Shown: piece after piece, positions 6,740-12,647 of the stretch
Position numbering within the stretch: position 1 is the first letter of the stretch
Layout: each line of letters starts with the position of its first letter
Source: JAGOSA01 sp039795715
GTDB taxonomy: Bacteria > Patescibacteriota > Minisyncoccia > Phycocordibacterales > UBA9973
Assembly (NCBI GenBank): GCA_039795715.1
Contig: JBDKLD010000024.1
Coordinates: 1-12,879, forward strand
Reading direction: 5' to 3'
DNA length: 12,879 bases
Program-made: the position numbers and the translations under genes
The notes under the pieces: generated by a model
What the model was told of the DNA's origin: nothing
What the model saw: the letters and a program-made list of their open reading frames with translations, nothing else
Databases searched by the model: none

Positions 6740-7360
6740 ATGATGAAGTATATTCGTGAGAACAAGAAGAAATCAATTGTGCTCGGTATTATTTTGGTCG
6801 CGATAATTGGCATGGCATGGACTGGCACCCTCACCTACCCTTACATCATGGCGGACAGGCAAATTGAGCTCATCAAGTATTGCTCTCGCGGTATTGATAC
6901 TATTGAGAGCAAAGATTTTGGATTTACAATAAATGCGCCGGATGGCTACTGTGTATTGCCACATCGAATATTTCCCAAAGATGGCAGCATTCACATCATT
7001 CCCAAAGGCAATTACTCGGTCATCAATGAATACGCCAAAGGCACAATCACTCAGGCGTCAATGGCAACAATCCTTTTTGAGAAAACTAAAACAGGTCGCT
7101 CGCCTGAAGAATTGATTGAGAATATGCGTCTTGGTGGATTTCTCGAAGGCGCCGAAGTAAGCAAGTACACGACAAAAAACGGATTGGATGTTGTGCTGGC
7201 AAAAAACACAATAGGACTTGATCCAACTGCGCGATATGATTGGGCATTTATTTTGCATCCAGATGGTAAAGTGCTCATTTCTGTTTTGGGAGCACACCCA
7301 GAATCACCCGAAGTTTTCAATTACGTGATCGACAATCTAGACATCACAGCTAAAAATTAA
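6740..7360 (+). CDS. Membrane-anchored hypothetical protein
   Basis: 206 residues; I do not recognise a family with confidence. Seen: a basic N-terminus (KYIRENKKK), one hydrophobic segment (about 13-29), then a soluble, presumably extracytoplasmic domain. It includes DFGFTINAPDGYCVLPH (59-75), 'SPEELIENMRLGGFLEGAEV' (121-140) and RYDWAFILHPDGKVLISVLGA (165-185), an alpha/beta pattern like small exported domains that open with an 'F-x-F-x-x-P-x-G' strand. Cys48 and Cys71 could pair. An alternative start is the second ATG at 6743; the choice changes only one residue. It is divergent from the PKD-b5 operon and followed 5 bases later by the PQ-loop-like gene, so the two are probably co-transcribed. 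Confidence 0.8.
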   Translation: MMKYIRENKKKSIVLGIILVAIIGMAWTGTLTYPYIMADRQIELIKYCSRGIDTIESKDFGFTINAPDGYCVLPHRIFPKDGSIHIIPKGNYSVINEYAKGTITQASMATILFEKTKTGRSPEELIENMRLGGFLEGAEVSKYTTKNGLDVVLAKNTIGLDPTARYDWAFILHPDGKVLISVLGAHPESPEVFNYVIDNLDITAKN

Positions 7361-7365
7361 TAATA

Positions 7366-7932
7366 ATGAAAACTGCAATTGCCATCGTCGCTGCCCTTCT
7401 CGCTATTGTCGGCAATGTTCCCTATTTGCTCGATATAGTTAAAAAACGAGTTCAACCACACCCATATACTTGGCTGGTTTGGTCTATTGTTTCCTGTATT
7501 ATTTTTTTCGGTCAGGTGGCAAAAGGTGCCGGCGTCGGGGCGATTCCAACAGCAGCAGCTGAGATATTTACTGTCATCATTTTCTTTTTTTCTTTGCGCT
7601 ATGGTTTCAAAAATATAAGGAAAATTGATACGGTATTCTTGGTGATAGCTTTGCTCGGTATCATTCCCTGGATTTTGACAAAAGACCCGACTGTTTCTGT
7701 TGTCATTGCTGTCGCTATCGATGTTACCGCTTTTATTCCCACACTCAGGAAAACATTTGTCAGTCCAAAAACTGAAACGCCCATGCTCTACAGCATGAAC
7801 GTTGCGCGACACATCCTCATGCTCTTTTCCTTGCAGGCCTACAATCTCGCAACAATGTTGCACTCAATTGTCATGATTACAACCAATACCTTTATGACCT
7901 TGCTGATTTTGTTAAAAAAACCAAAGGTTTAG
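7366..7932 (+). CDS. PQ-loop/SWEET-like multi-span membrane protein
   Basis: 188 residues, largely hydrophobic, with about six or seven membrane segments. Two PQ-loop-like elements are visible in repeated positions: GNVPYLLDIVKKRVQPHPYTW (16-36) and DVTAFIPTLRKTFVSPKTETP (119-139). Each is a helix with a central Pro followed by basic residues and a Pro-x-T type loop, which suggests a duplicated three-helix bundle. PQ-loop proteins include sugar (SWEET/SemiSWEET) and amino-acid transporters, but this branch is not characterised and no substrate can be named. The ATG lies 5 bases after the preceding stop, with no Shine-Dalgarno sequence. It converges with the minus-strand gene ending at 7961; the 28-base gap shows no clear terminator hairpin. 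Confidence 0.75.
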   Translation: MKTAIAIVAALLAIVGNVPYLLDIVKKRVQPHPYTWLVWSIVSCIIFFGQVAKGAGVGAIPTAAAEIFTVIIFFFSLRYGFKNIRKIDTVFLVIALLGIIPWILTKDPTVSVVIAVAIDVTAFIPTLRKTFVSPKTETPMLYSMNVARHILMLFSLQAYNLATMLHSIVMITTNTFMTLLILLKKPKV

Positions 7933-7960
7933 TTACTTACTTTCCCCACCATGTTGCGAA

Positions 7961-8905
7961 CTAGTCTTTGCAGTAGCCTTCAGTAGCTAGCGCAGTTGTT
8001 ATTTTTACTGCAACGCAATTCTTTTTATCAACAAGATACTTCATGCCCGTATCAATACCAGAGCTGTGGACGAGGGTAAGCGACTTGCCTTTGCGGGTAA
8101 AGGTAATACCGTTTGTGCTTTCTACTCCTGATACTTTGATTGGACCATCGAGCATGACGAAACTTAGTGTATAAGCCGTGCCGGTTTTAATAATAGCGAG
8201 CGATGTACCTTCGGGGCCAGTCCAAGTGCCTTCAAATGATGTCTGGATCGTAGCTGACGGAGCAAATGAGAAGCTCTGGACCATTTTTTCTAGTACTACT
8301 ACAGCAGTTTGAGGGTTAAATTCTGTTTTGGTGCCGGCTGTATAGTTGGCAATGTTTGTAGAGTGAATCGTATATTCAACTGAGTAACACTGACTGTTAT
8401 GGACGAAACGGTAGCTTGTCGTGTCATAGAAGTTACCTGCGCCTGCGTCGCTGAGAGTAATCTTGGCAGTTTTGAGACCATTGATCATTACTTCTCCTTT
8501 CGCGCTTTCTCCGTTTTGAGCTGTCGAGCAATTTTTCACTGCGAGGGAATTATTGCTCGAACCAATTGAAAGTATCGCTTCAGAGAAATTGGTGTTCGGT
8601 TGTGATGAACTAGGGATAGTGACGCTCGCAAGTTGCTTGCCAGCGACTGTTGTATTGGTCCTCCATGGTTTTGTGGCATCGCCCGCTTTCACAGTCAATT
8701 CGTCTGGATAGCTAAATGAAAACGTATTTGACGGATCTGTGTACGTCTTGGTTGTAGTCACTGGAACCGGAGTCTTAACTATTGGTGTATTTATGGTGTC
8801 ATCAGGAACAGTGTCGACTGCCGGCTTCCTAAATGCGAAATACAACCCTATAGCTACGATAATAATTACCACGATAGTCACTACAACTGAGTTATTTTTG
8901 TTCAT
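7961..8905 (-). CDS. Exported, membrane-anchored hypothetical protein with two beta-rich domains
   Basis: 314 residues, not matched to a named family. Seen: an N-terminal signal anchor (8-25), a Thr/Pro/Val-rich linker (28-55), then a domain opening with YTDPSNTFSFSYPDEL (55-70), the 'y-x-n-x-x-x-x-F-S-x-Y-P' start common to many Patescibacteria exported proteins. A second small domain starts at FEGTWTGPEG (224-233) and has alternating strands to the C-terminus, reminiscent of a small lipocalin-like or META-like barrel (tentative). Cys126 and Cys173 in the first domain and Cys297 and Cys312 in the second could form one disulfide each, which fits export. It stands alone between a convergent gene and the LapA/GIY-YIG pair. 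A weak upstream TTAAAA-17-TACTAT is possible but not called. Confidence 0.8.
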   Translation of the reverse strand: MNKNNSVVVTIVVIIIVAIGLYFAFRKPAVDTVPDDTINTPIVKTPVPVTTTKTYTDPSNTFSFSYPDELTVKAGDATKPWRTNTTVAGKQLASVTIPSSSQPNTNFSEAILSIGSSNNSLAVKNCSTAQNGESAKGEVMINGLKTAKITLSDAGAGNFYDTTSYRFVHNSQCYSVEYTIHSTNIANYTAGTKTEFNPQTAVVVLEKMVQSFSFAPSATIQTSFEGTWTGPEGTSLAIIKTGTAYTLSFVMLDGPIKVSGVESTNGITFTRKGKSLTLVHSSGIDTGMKYLVDKKNCVAVKITTALATEGYCKD

Positions 8906-8949
8906 ATAAATGGTGCCGTATTAGATAGTAAATGATTTCAAAAGCTATT

Positions 8950-9201
8950 TTAACTATTCCCTGGATCTATTAGCATTAGTTTCTCTGCGCGAGTCAGGCG
9001 CTTAAGTACGGCTTCCCTGCTTCGGGCTTCGCCGAGCGTTTTGCACTTTTCTGAGTAGACAAGCACGACCGGTCGGCGGATTTTGGTGTAGTGCGCGCCG
9101 GATTTTGCATTATTGTGTTGACGGAGTCGTTTAGATAAGTCGTTGGTGCTTCCAATGTAGAAAGTATCATCGGCGCATTTGAGAATGTAGGTGTGGAACA
9201 T
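8950..9201 (-). CDS. GIY-YIG domain protein (UPF0213/YhbQ-like)
   Basis: 83 residues, the usual size for a single-domain GIY-YIG protein. Seen: TYILKC (4-9) as the GIY-type strand, FYIGST (14-19) as the YIG strand, then DLSKRLRQHN (21-30) with the conserved Arg and His, and SREAVLK (61-67) with the conserved Glu followed by Lys. These cover the core nuclease residues, so the fold is intact. Stand-alone members of this size are widespread and little studied; some cut DNA with structural defects. It lies 12 bases downstream of the LapA-like gene. GAGAGG lies just before the ATG, but its spacing is short for a ribosome binding site. Confidence 0.9.
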   Translation of the reverse strand: MFHTYILKCADDTFYIGSTNDLSKRLRQHNNAKSGAHYTKIRRPVVLVYSEKCKTLGEARSREAVLKRLTRAEKLMLIDPGNS

Positions 9202-9213
9202 AGACCTCTCAAC

Positions 9214-9552
9214 CTATTCGTTGCTAACAATAATTGTCTCCTTCTCAATAATCTTAGGTGATTCAGCAAGTTTAATTTCCGTTTCGACAAGTTTCTGCTT
9301 GTGGCTTTCGAGTTCGCTTGAGAGGTTGCGATTATCTCGTTTCAATTTTGAAAGCTTAAATTCTTTGCGAACAAGTTCAGGTAACGACAGGAGCGCGGAA
9401 AGCACCATGCCGCCAATTATTGCCAAGATGAGCACGAGCGCCAAACTACCGTCAAATTGCCAACCTAAAAATACTACCGATATAGGTACGGCGTTTTGTA
9501 AAACAAAAACGACCATTACCGCTCCGAGAATAAGTCCGATTATAAATATCAT
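9214..9552 (-). CDS. LapA-domain (DUF1049) membrane protein with coiled coil
   Basis: 112 residues. Two membrane segments (about 1-20 and 36-58) flank the family signature FVLQNAVPISVVFLGW (16-31), followed by a charged, heptad-like helix from about 63 to the end (KLSKLKRDNRNLSSELESH and onward). This is the layout of LapA-domain proteins, named for a role in lipopolysaccharide assembly in E. coli. A Patescibacterium is not expected to make LPS, so the role here is probably a general envelope or scaffold one (inference). It is the first gene of a pair with the GIY-YIG protein. Confidence 0.85.
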   Translation of the reverse strand: MIFIIGLILGAVMVVFVLQNAVPISVVFLGWQFDGSLALVLILAIIGGMVLSALLSLPELVRKEFKLSKLKRDNRNLSSELESHKQKLVETEIKLAESPKIIEKETIIVSNE

Positions 9553-9639
9553 AAAATATGTTGGTTATGTAGTAAGCTAGTGACCTACTTTAAGTGTACA
9601 GAGATAGTGGGGCAATAACAAGGGCAGTAAATAGCAAAA

Positions 9640-9665
9640 TAAAAAAACAGCCATTACAGCTGTTT
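9640..9665 (-). terminator. Intrinsic terminator after the YecM-like gene
   Basis: On the minus strand a 7-bp stem (AAACAGC, 7-base loop, GCTGTTT) is followed directly by a run of seven T, then ATTTT. It lies 6 bases after the stop codon of the YecM-like gene and closes the minus-strand run from 12079 to 9672. Confidence 0.8.
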
Positions 9666-9671
9666 GTGACC

Positions 9672-10214
9672 TTAACTTAAAATTATTTTTTTCTGAGCCT
9701 TCTCTCTCATTATTTTCTCAATAAGTGGCTCGGGCTCAATCGTAAACGTGAGACCCATTGTCACGCGAATGTCATACGTTGTGCGACCCGGTCGGACTTT
9801 CACAACAACATTATCAGTCTTTCTCAGTCCGGCAATGATCGAATTCATATGACCAACATTTCGAGGATAGACCTCGACATGCTCAAAGCCTTCAACTTGT
9901 GAACCGTCGAGCTTTTGGTCGCAAAGTTCAAGGTAGCGAATGTCGCCGAGCATTTTCGTGTCAAAGTGGCTGTTGAGCAGAAAGTATGCAATGCTCCTTC
10001 CGCCAAATTGAGAAACGTCGATCAATGCGGCTCTTTCGCAATATGCTTCATACAACTCTTTAAATGATTTGTTTGAACCGCAACGATAGCAAATGTGATC
10101 AGTAATGAGCTCAGAAAAATCAATCAAGCCACGAACCTCAGTGAAAGCATTGAGGAGATTGAGGAAACCGCGACCTCTCTTGTCGAGGAGTTCGGTGATA
10201 GTTAGGTTGGACAT
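9672..10214 (-). CDS. YecM-like protein (VOC superfamily)
   Basis: 180 residues, close to the usual length of the E. coli YecM family. Seen: ITDHICYRC (37-45) with the first putative metal-binding His40, GGRSIAYFLL (71-80), YLELCDQK (94-101) with Glu96, and the hallmark VEGFEHVEVY (107-116) containing His112 and Glu114. The family has a glyoxalase/VOC-type fold with a predicted metal site and an unknown substrate. The match is by motif order, with several substitutions, so it may be a distant member. It starts 38 bases after the stop of another VOC-fold gene and ends at a clear terminator. TATAGT in the gap could be a -10 box but has no -35 partner. Confidence 0.7.
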   Translation of the reverse strand: MSNLTITELLDKRGRGFLNLLNAFTEVRGLIDFSELITDHICYRCGSNKSFKELYEAYCERAALIDVSQFGGRSIAYFLLNSHFDTKMLGDIRYLELCDQKLDGSQVEGFEHVEVYPRNVGHMNSIIAGLRKTDNVVVKVRPGRTTYDIRVTMGLTFTIEPEPLIEKIMREKAQKKIILS

Positions 10215-10252
10215 GGGGCTATTTTTTTTAAGTTTTGGAGACTATAGCACAA

Positions 10253-10744
10253 TCACTTAATTTCGCTCAATAGGTCGTCAATGTCTAGTTTTTCGCTCAC
10301 CATCTCCACCATGCCATCATTGCTCACCTTCCATGTCTCGCGTGGACGATCAGCGTAGATTTCAATGCCATTTCCGTCAGGGTCGTCGAGGTAAATGGCT
10401 TCGGACACGCCATGGTCGGCAGAACCATGGATCGGATACTTGGCATCAAAGAGGCGTTTGAGCGCAACAGCAAGGTCGCGACGCGTCGGATATAGAATCG
10501 CGACGTGGTAGAGACCGGCATGACCGAGACCTTTGGGCGCAGGCTTAGCGTCTTTGCCCGCCCAAGTATTGAGCCCGATATGGTGATGGTAACCGCCAGC
10601 CGAAAGAAAAACCGCCGAATCAGTGCCGTCGCGGCCGGGAATTCGCGCAGTGACGGTGAAGCCGAGGAGGTCGCGATAAAACGAAAGTGCGCGGTCGAGA
10701 TCTGCGACGGTGAGGTGGATGTGGCCGATGGTGGGGTGGGGCAT
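10253..10744 (-). CDS. VOC-family protein (glyoxalase / extradiol-dioxygenase fold)
   Basis: 163 residues with two beta-alpha-beta-beta-beta modules. Seen: GHIHLTVADLDRALSFYRDLLGF (7-29), GYHHHIGLNTW (51-61), GLYHVAILYP (77-86) and YLDDPDGNGIEIYADRPRE (118-136). His8, the 53-55 His cluster, His80 and Glu128 are the likely metal ligands. The 'HHHIGLNTWAG' and 'RPRETW' elements are typical of the CatE-like group, which includes catechol 2,3-dioxygenase-related enzymes, but the substrate is open. The gene is markedly GC-rich: 65% over 10621-10680 against 28% over 11041-11100 in the gene before it, which suggests recent transfer. It starts 42 bases after the preceding stop. An overlapping frame (10324-10818) on the same strand is a by-product of this high GC. 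Confidence 0.9.
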   Translation of the reverse strand: MPHPTIGHIHLTVADLDRALSFYRDLLGFTVTARIPGRDGTDSAVFLSAGGYHHHIGLNTWAGKDAKPAPKGLGHAGLYHVAILYPTRRDLAVALKRLFDAKYPIHGSADHGVSEAIYLDDPDGNGIEIYADRPRETWKVSNDGMVEMVSEKLDIDDLLSEIK

Positions 10745-10786
10745 AATATGTATATGTCATTAATTTCTAAAAGTTTATCGATTCCA

Positions 10787-11449
10787 TTAAATATTTTTTT
10801 TCGATAAGACTTTTTCAAGACTATTTACCATAGAATTATTATTTGAACTAAATCCCTTATCTGGATGAGCCCCAATCTCACTACCCTCCCTTAGGGCTTT
10901 TACAATCGGACCTTCCTCTGTGGAATATCCAAACGAATCTAATGTTACTAAGCTTGCTCTCCCTTCAGGGTGTTGGATAAGGTGGTTGCGAACAGCAGTT
11001 ATTGGTTTACACTTTATTTTATCTAATTCTGGTAATATTTCTAATATCTTTATTACTCTATGTGCTAATTGATAATAATCGATTGTTGACCTTCTCAACT
11101 CACTAAGCTTCTTATTATCACTGATAAAAGGTGAAGGCTTCTGCTCCGCACTTATAGAATAAGCGACTGTAGAATTTATTTTTTGTGGATTTGGGTTTTT
11201 TTCAAAATATTCCACTAGTACAGGATCGGAGGCAGCCGCTTTTTTCAATTCTGAAATTGGATTATAGGCATTATTTTCAAGATCGGTGTGCAGCTCAATG
11301 ATTTTTATTCTTAGTTCTTCTAAATCTACTGTTTTATATATCGCTTCTTGTGCGAGATTCTTCAAGGCTGCTGTGAAGGTAGTGTTTCGTTTCTCAAGAT
11401 AAAACTTGAACAAGGAAATCGAATTATTAAATGATAATGTTGTTTTCAT
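10787..11449 (-). CDS. Hypothetical protein with a HEPN-like RNHLIQH motif
   Basis: 220 residues, AT-rich, largely helical. No family is recognised with confidence. Seen: a basic N-terminal helix region (1-57), a polar middle (60-115), then a helix pair RRSTIDYYQLAHRVIKILEIL (119-139) leading into AVRNHLIQHPEG (152-163). Arg154-Asn155...His160 matches the R-x(4-6)-H active-site pattern of HEPN ribonuclease domains, including the common Asn after Arg. HEPN domains occur in toxin-antitoxin and anti-phage proteins. The motif alone is short and could be chance. Its ATG follows the stop of the metallo-hydrolase gene with no base between (TAA-ATG), so expression is coupled. No known antitoxin type (for example MNT nucleotidyltransferase) is beside it. 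Confidence 0.7.
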   Translation of the reverse strand: MKTTLSFNNSISLFKFYLEKRNTTFTAALKNLAQEAIYKTVDLEELRIKIIELHTDLENNAYNPISELKKAAASDPVLVEYFEKNPNPQKINSTVAYSISAEQKPSPFISDNKKLSELRRSTIDYYQLAHRVIKILEILPELDKIKCKPITAVRNHLIQHPEGRASLVTLDSFGYSTEEGPIVKALREGSEIGAHPDKGFSSNNNSMVNSLEKVLSKKNI

Positions 11450-12079
11450 TTAATTGAATCTTTCTATTTTGTACTCCTTCTCCGCCATCCCTACAAATTC
11501 CCCTCTCGTCTCCGGTGTTTTTTCGTAGTGCATCGGCACAATCTTCCCTATTTTCTTAAACTGCTTGGAAAAAGCCAGCGCTTCAGTCGGACCAAATGTA
11601 TAAAAACCGCCAACAGGCAAAAGCGCAATATCAACTTCGAGCGCCGAAACGTCGAGACCGGATGGATAAAACATATCGCCCGCAAAGTAAATAGTTTCTC
11701 CGTCAGACTTGATCAAGAAACCAAAATTTTCCAAAACAGGAGCTGAGACATTTGGACCATGGTCAACATTGAAAAATTCAACGGAAATATCATCGATCAT
11801 TATCTTGTCACCCATCCTTGTCTCAATAATTTCTGACGTGAGTGTTTCCTCTCCCAGCATTTCGCGACATTCACGATTGAGGTACAGTTTTTTCGGCGAA
11901 AGTGCTTTTATCTGAGGCAAAGAAAAGTGGTCACCATGAATATGGGAGACAAGCATCGCGTCTACAGTCACGCCGGCAAGTTTTTCAACAGGAGTGTAAG
12001 CACCAATATCGAAAGCCAGCTTGAAACCCTTGTCGGTTTCAAGAATAAAGCCTGATTGTTCGAATTTGGTTAGTTTCAT
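11450..12079 (-). CDS. Metallo-beta-lactamase-fold hydrolase (UlaG/UPF0173-like)
   Basis: 209 residues. Zinc-site motifs are complete: SHIHGDH (45-51; His46, His48, Asp50, His51), VDHGPN with His107, YFAGD with Asp135 and PMHYE with His184. The short length and the 'FILETDKGFKLAFDIGAY' start place it with the metal-dependent hydrolases of the UlaG/UPF0173/YtkL type rather than beta-lactamases or RNase J. The natural substrate is not evident. The ATG at 12079 has no Shine-Dalgarno sequence, and a perfect TATAAT lies only 6 bases upstream. The downstream HEPN-like gene begins immediately after its stop. Confidence 0.88.
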   Translation of the reverse strand: MKLTKFEQSGFILETDKGFKLAFDIGAYTPVEKLAGVTVDAMLVSHIHGDHFSLPQIKALSPKKLYLNRECREMLGEETLTSEIIETRMGDKIMIDDISVEFFNVDHGPNVSAPVLENFGFLIKSDGETIYFAGDMFYPSGLDVSALEVDIALLPVGGFYTFGPTEALAFSKQFKKIGKIVPMHYEKTPETRGEFVGMAEKEYKIERFN

Positions 12080-12085
12080 AGGGTA

Positions 12086-12091
12086 ATTATA
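12086..12091 (-). promoter_or_regulatory. -10 box of the metallo-hydrolase gene, leaderless arrangement
   Basis: On the minus strand TATAAT is separated from the ATG at 12079 by six bases, so transcription would start at or next to the start codon. The -35 region at 16-18 bases is weak (ATGAGT-like). It is back to back with the plus-strand promoter at 12106-12134. Confidence 0.55.
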
Positions 12092-12105
12092 TCATAGTAG
12101 ATTTC

Positions 12106-12134
12106 TTGACTCATTTTTCGAGCTCGTTTATAAT
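12106..12134 (+). promoter_or_regulatory. Near-consensus plus-strand promoter in the gap between hydrolase and toxin
   Basis: TTGACT (12106-12111), a 17-base spacer containing the palindrome CGAGCTCG, and TATAAT (12129-12134). This is 5 of 6 and 6 of 6 to the sigma70 consensus at ideal spacing. It points rightward, where no plus-strand gene exists, so it should drive a non-coding RNA starting near 12141. Confidence 0.7.
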
Positions 12135-12140
12135 GAGCTT

Positions 12141-12223
12141 ACTTTTGGGATTACCCACCGATCCAGAGCTACGGCTCTGGTGATTATGAGGAGAGCTCGA
12201 GCAATGCTTCGAGCTTTTCTTTT
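12141..12223 (+). ncRNA. Predicted small RNA, partly antisense to the pemK-like toxin gene
   Basis: The predicted transcript is about 83 bases, from the expected start of the 12106-12134 promoter to a T-tract. Seen: a possible GGG-ATTA-CCC hairpin (12147-12156); a perfect 7-bp hairpin CCAGAGC-TACG-GCTCTGG (12163-12180), whose loop is a C(UACG)G tetraloop of the very stable UNCG type; and a terminator hairpin ending in TTTTCTTTT. The last roughly 40 bases are complementary to the 3' end of the toxin mRNA. It has no resemblance that I can see to tRNA, 6S or tmRNA. No RNA family is assigned; existence and function are inference from promoter, structures and terminator. Confidence 0.5.
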
Positions 12224-12579
12224 ACCTGATGAAAATCCTTGTTTTCTAAAGTGGTCAGACGGCGCTGAAAGCGATTGGTGCTGAACATTCGTATTTGATA
12301 TAAAAGGAGATATTGTATTTCTCCATTTATCGGCACTGGCGCAAACCAAGTGCCTTCTTTTTTCTTGGTCGACAGTGGAATACCGACAAAATTCTTACGC
12401 GAAAGTTTTTTCAATACCAAAACAGGTCTACGGAAGGTTTCTCCTTTACCACAGGATTCTTCGGCAATATTTAACCCTGTCGAACACCACCAAACTTCTC
12501 CTGTGTGAAAAAGGAAATCCGGTTTTTTATTCTCCAGCTCTTTCTTTATTGCATTCCAAATGTCAAAATCCTTTTTCAT
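12184..12579 (-). CDS. PemK/MazF-like toxin, solitary
   Basis: 131 residues. After a short helical N-terminus (1-20) the PemK-type SH3-like barrel begins. Seen: HTGEVWWCSTGLNI (25-38), ESCGKGETFRRPVLVLKKL (41-59) with the conserved RPVLV, FVGIPLSTKKKEG (64-76), and YLLLYQIRMFSTNRFQRRL (90-108) with the QIR motif, then a C-terminal helix. The family comprises sequence-specific endoribonucleases that cut mRNA, normally held by an antitoxin. No antitoxin gene adjoins: the next gene upstream encodes an exported protein and nothing small fits the gap. Core motifs look intact, so it may be active, controlled from elsewhere, or neutralised at RNA level. It has a strong promoter, a palindrome over the -10 and no leader. 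A predicted antisense RNA covers its last codons. Confidence 0.88.
   Translation of the reverse strand: MKKDFDIWNAIKKELENKKPDFLFHTGEVWWCSTGLNIAEESCGKGETFRRPVLVLKKLSRKNFVGIPLSTKKKEGTWFAPVPINGEIQYLLLYQIRMFSTNRFQRRLTTLENKDFHQVKEKLEALLELSS
12192..12223 (+). terminator. Plus-strand intrinsic terminator inside the 3' end of the toxin gene
   Basis: A 7-bp stem AGCTCGA/TCGAGCT (12194-12200 with 12209-12215), extendable by A-U and G-U pairs, encloses the loop GCAATGCT and runs into TTTTCTTTT. The T-tract is only on the plus strand; the minus-strand side reads CTCTCCTC, so it does not serve the toxin transcript. Confidence 0.65.
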
Positions 12580-12581
12580 GT

Positions 12582-12600
12582 CGGAGTATTATGAACTCCG
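12582..12600. promoter_or_regulatory. Palindrome overlapping the toxin -10 box, candidate operator
   Basis: A perfect inverted repeat, CGGAGT, 7 bases, ACTCCG. It surrounds the -10 hexamer and lies 2 bases before the ATG. A regulator bound here would block RNA polymerase, as in toxin-antitoxin autoregulation, but no candidate DNA-binding antitoxin is in the window. As RNA the right half would fall upstream of the start site, so a transcript hairpin is unlikely. Confidence 0.45.
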
Positions 12601-12616
12601 CGCATTTTTCAGTCAA
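12588..12616 (-). promoter_or_regulatory. Promoter of the pemK-like gene
   Basis: On the minus strand TTGACT (12616-12611), a 17-base spacer and CATAAT (12593-12588), each 5 of 6 to consensus at ideal spacing. Only 8 bases separate the -10 from the ATG at 12579, so the mRNA should be leaderless or nearly so; no Shine-Dalgarno sequence is present. Confidence 0.7.
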
Positions 12617-12647
12617 CAATATTTTTTTGAAAAAATTTAGAAAAATT

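Noticed and set aside
7357..7863. Minus-strand 168-codon frame opposite the PQ-loop-like gene
   Set aside because: It is antisense to a gene with clear membrane segments; the translation is rich in Asn, Cys and Asp, with no domain signal.
7933..7960. Bidirectional terminator between convergent genes
   Set aside because: No stem of useful length is visible in the 28-base gap.
8906..8949. Promoter TTAAAA-17-TACTAT before the 8905 gene
   Set aside because: Each hexamer matches only 4 of 6 consensus positions in AT-rich DNA, so chance is likely.
10324..10818. Minus-strand 164-codon frame overlapping the VOC gene
   Set aside because: It is in another frame of the GC-rich VOC gene, which has full family motifs; the alternative product is low-complexity Ser/Arg-rich and overlaps the end of the preceding gene.
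12186..12310. Small plus-strand ORFs starting with ATG near 12186 and 12203, the second with an AGGAG about 10 bases upstream
   Set aside because: They read antisense through the toxin gene and across the terminator hairpin; the peptides have no recognisable features, so an RNA is the simpler reading.
12600..12647. AT-rich stretch with A/T runs as a terminator for the rightmost gene
   Set aside because: Only A/T pairing is possible and there is no GC stem; part of it is the toxin promoter.
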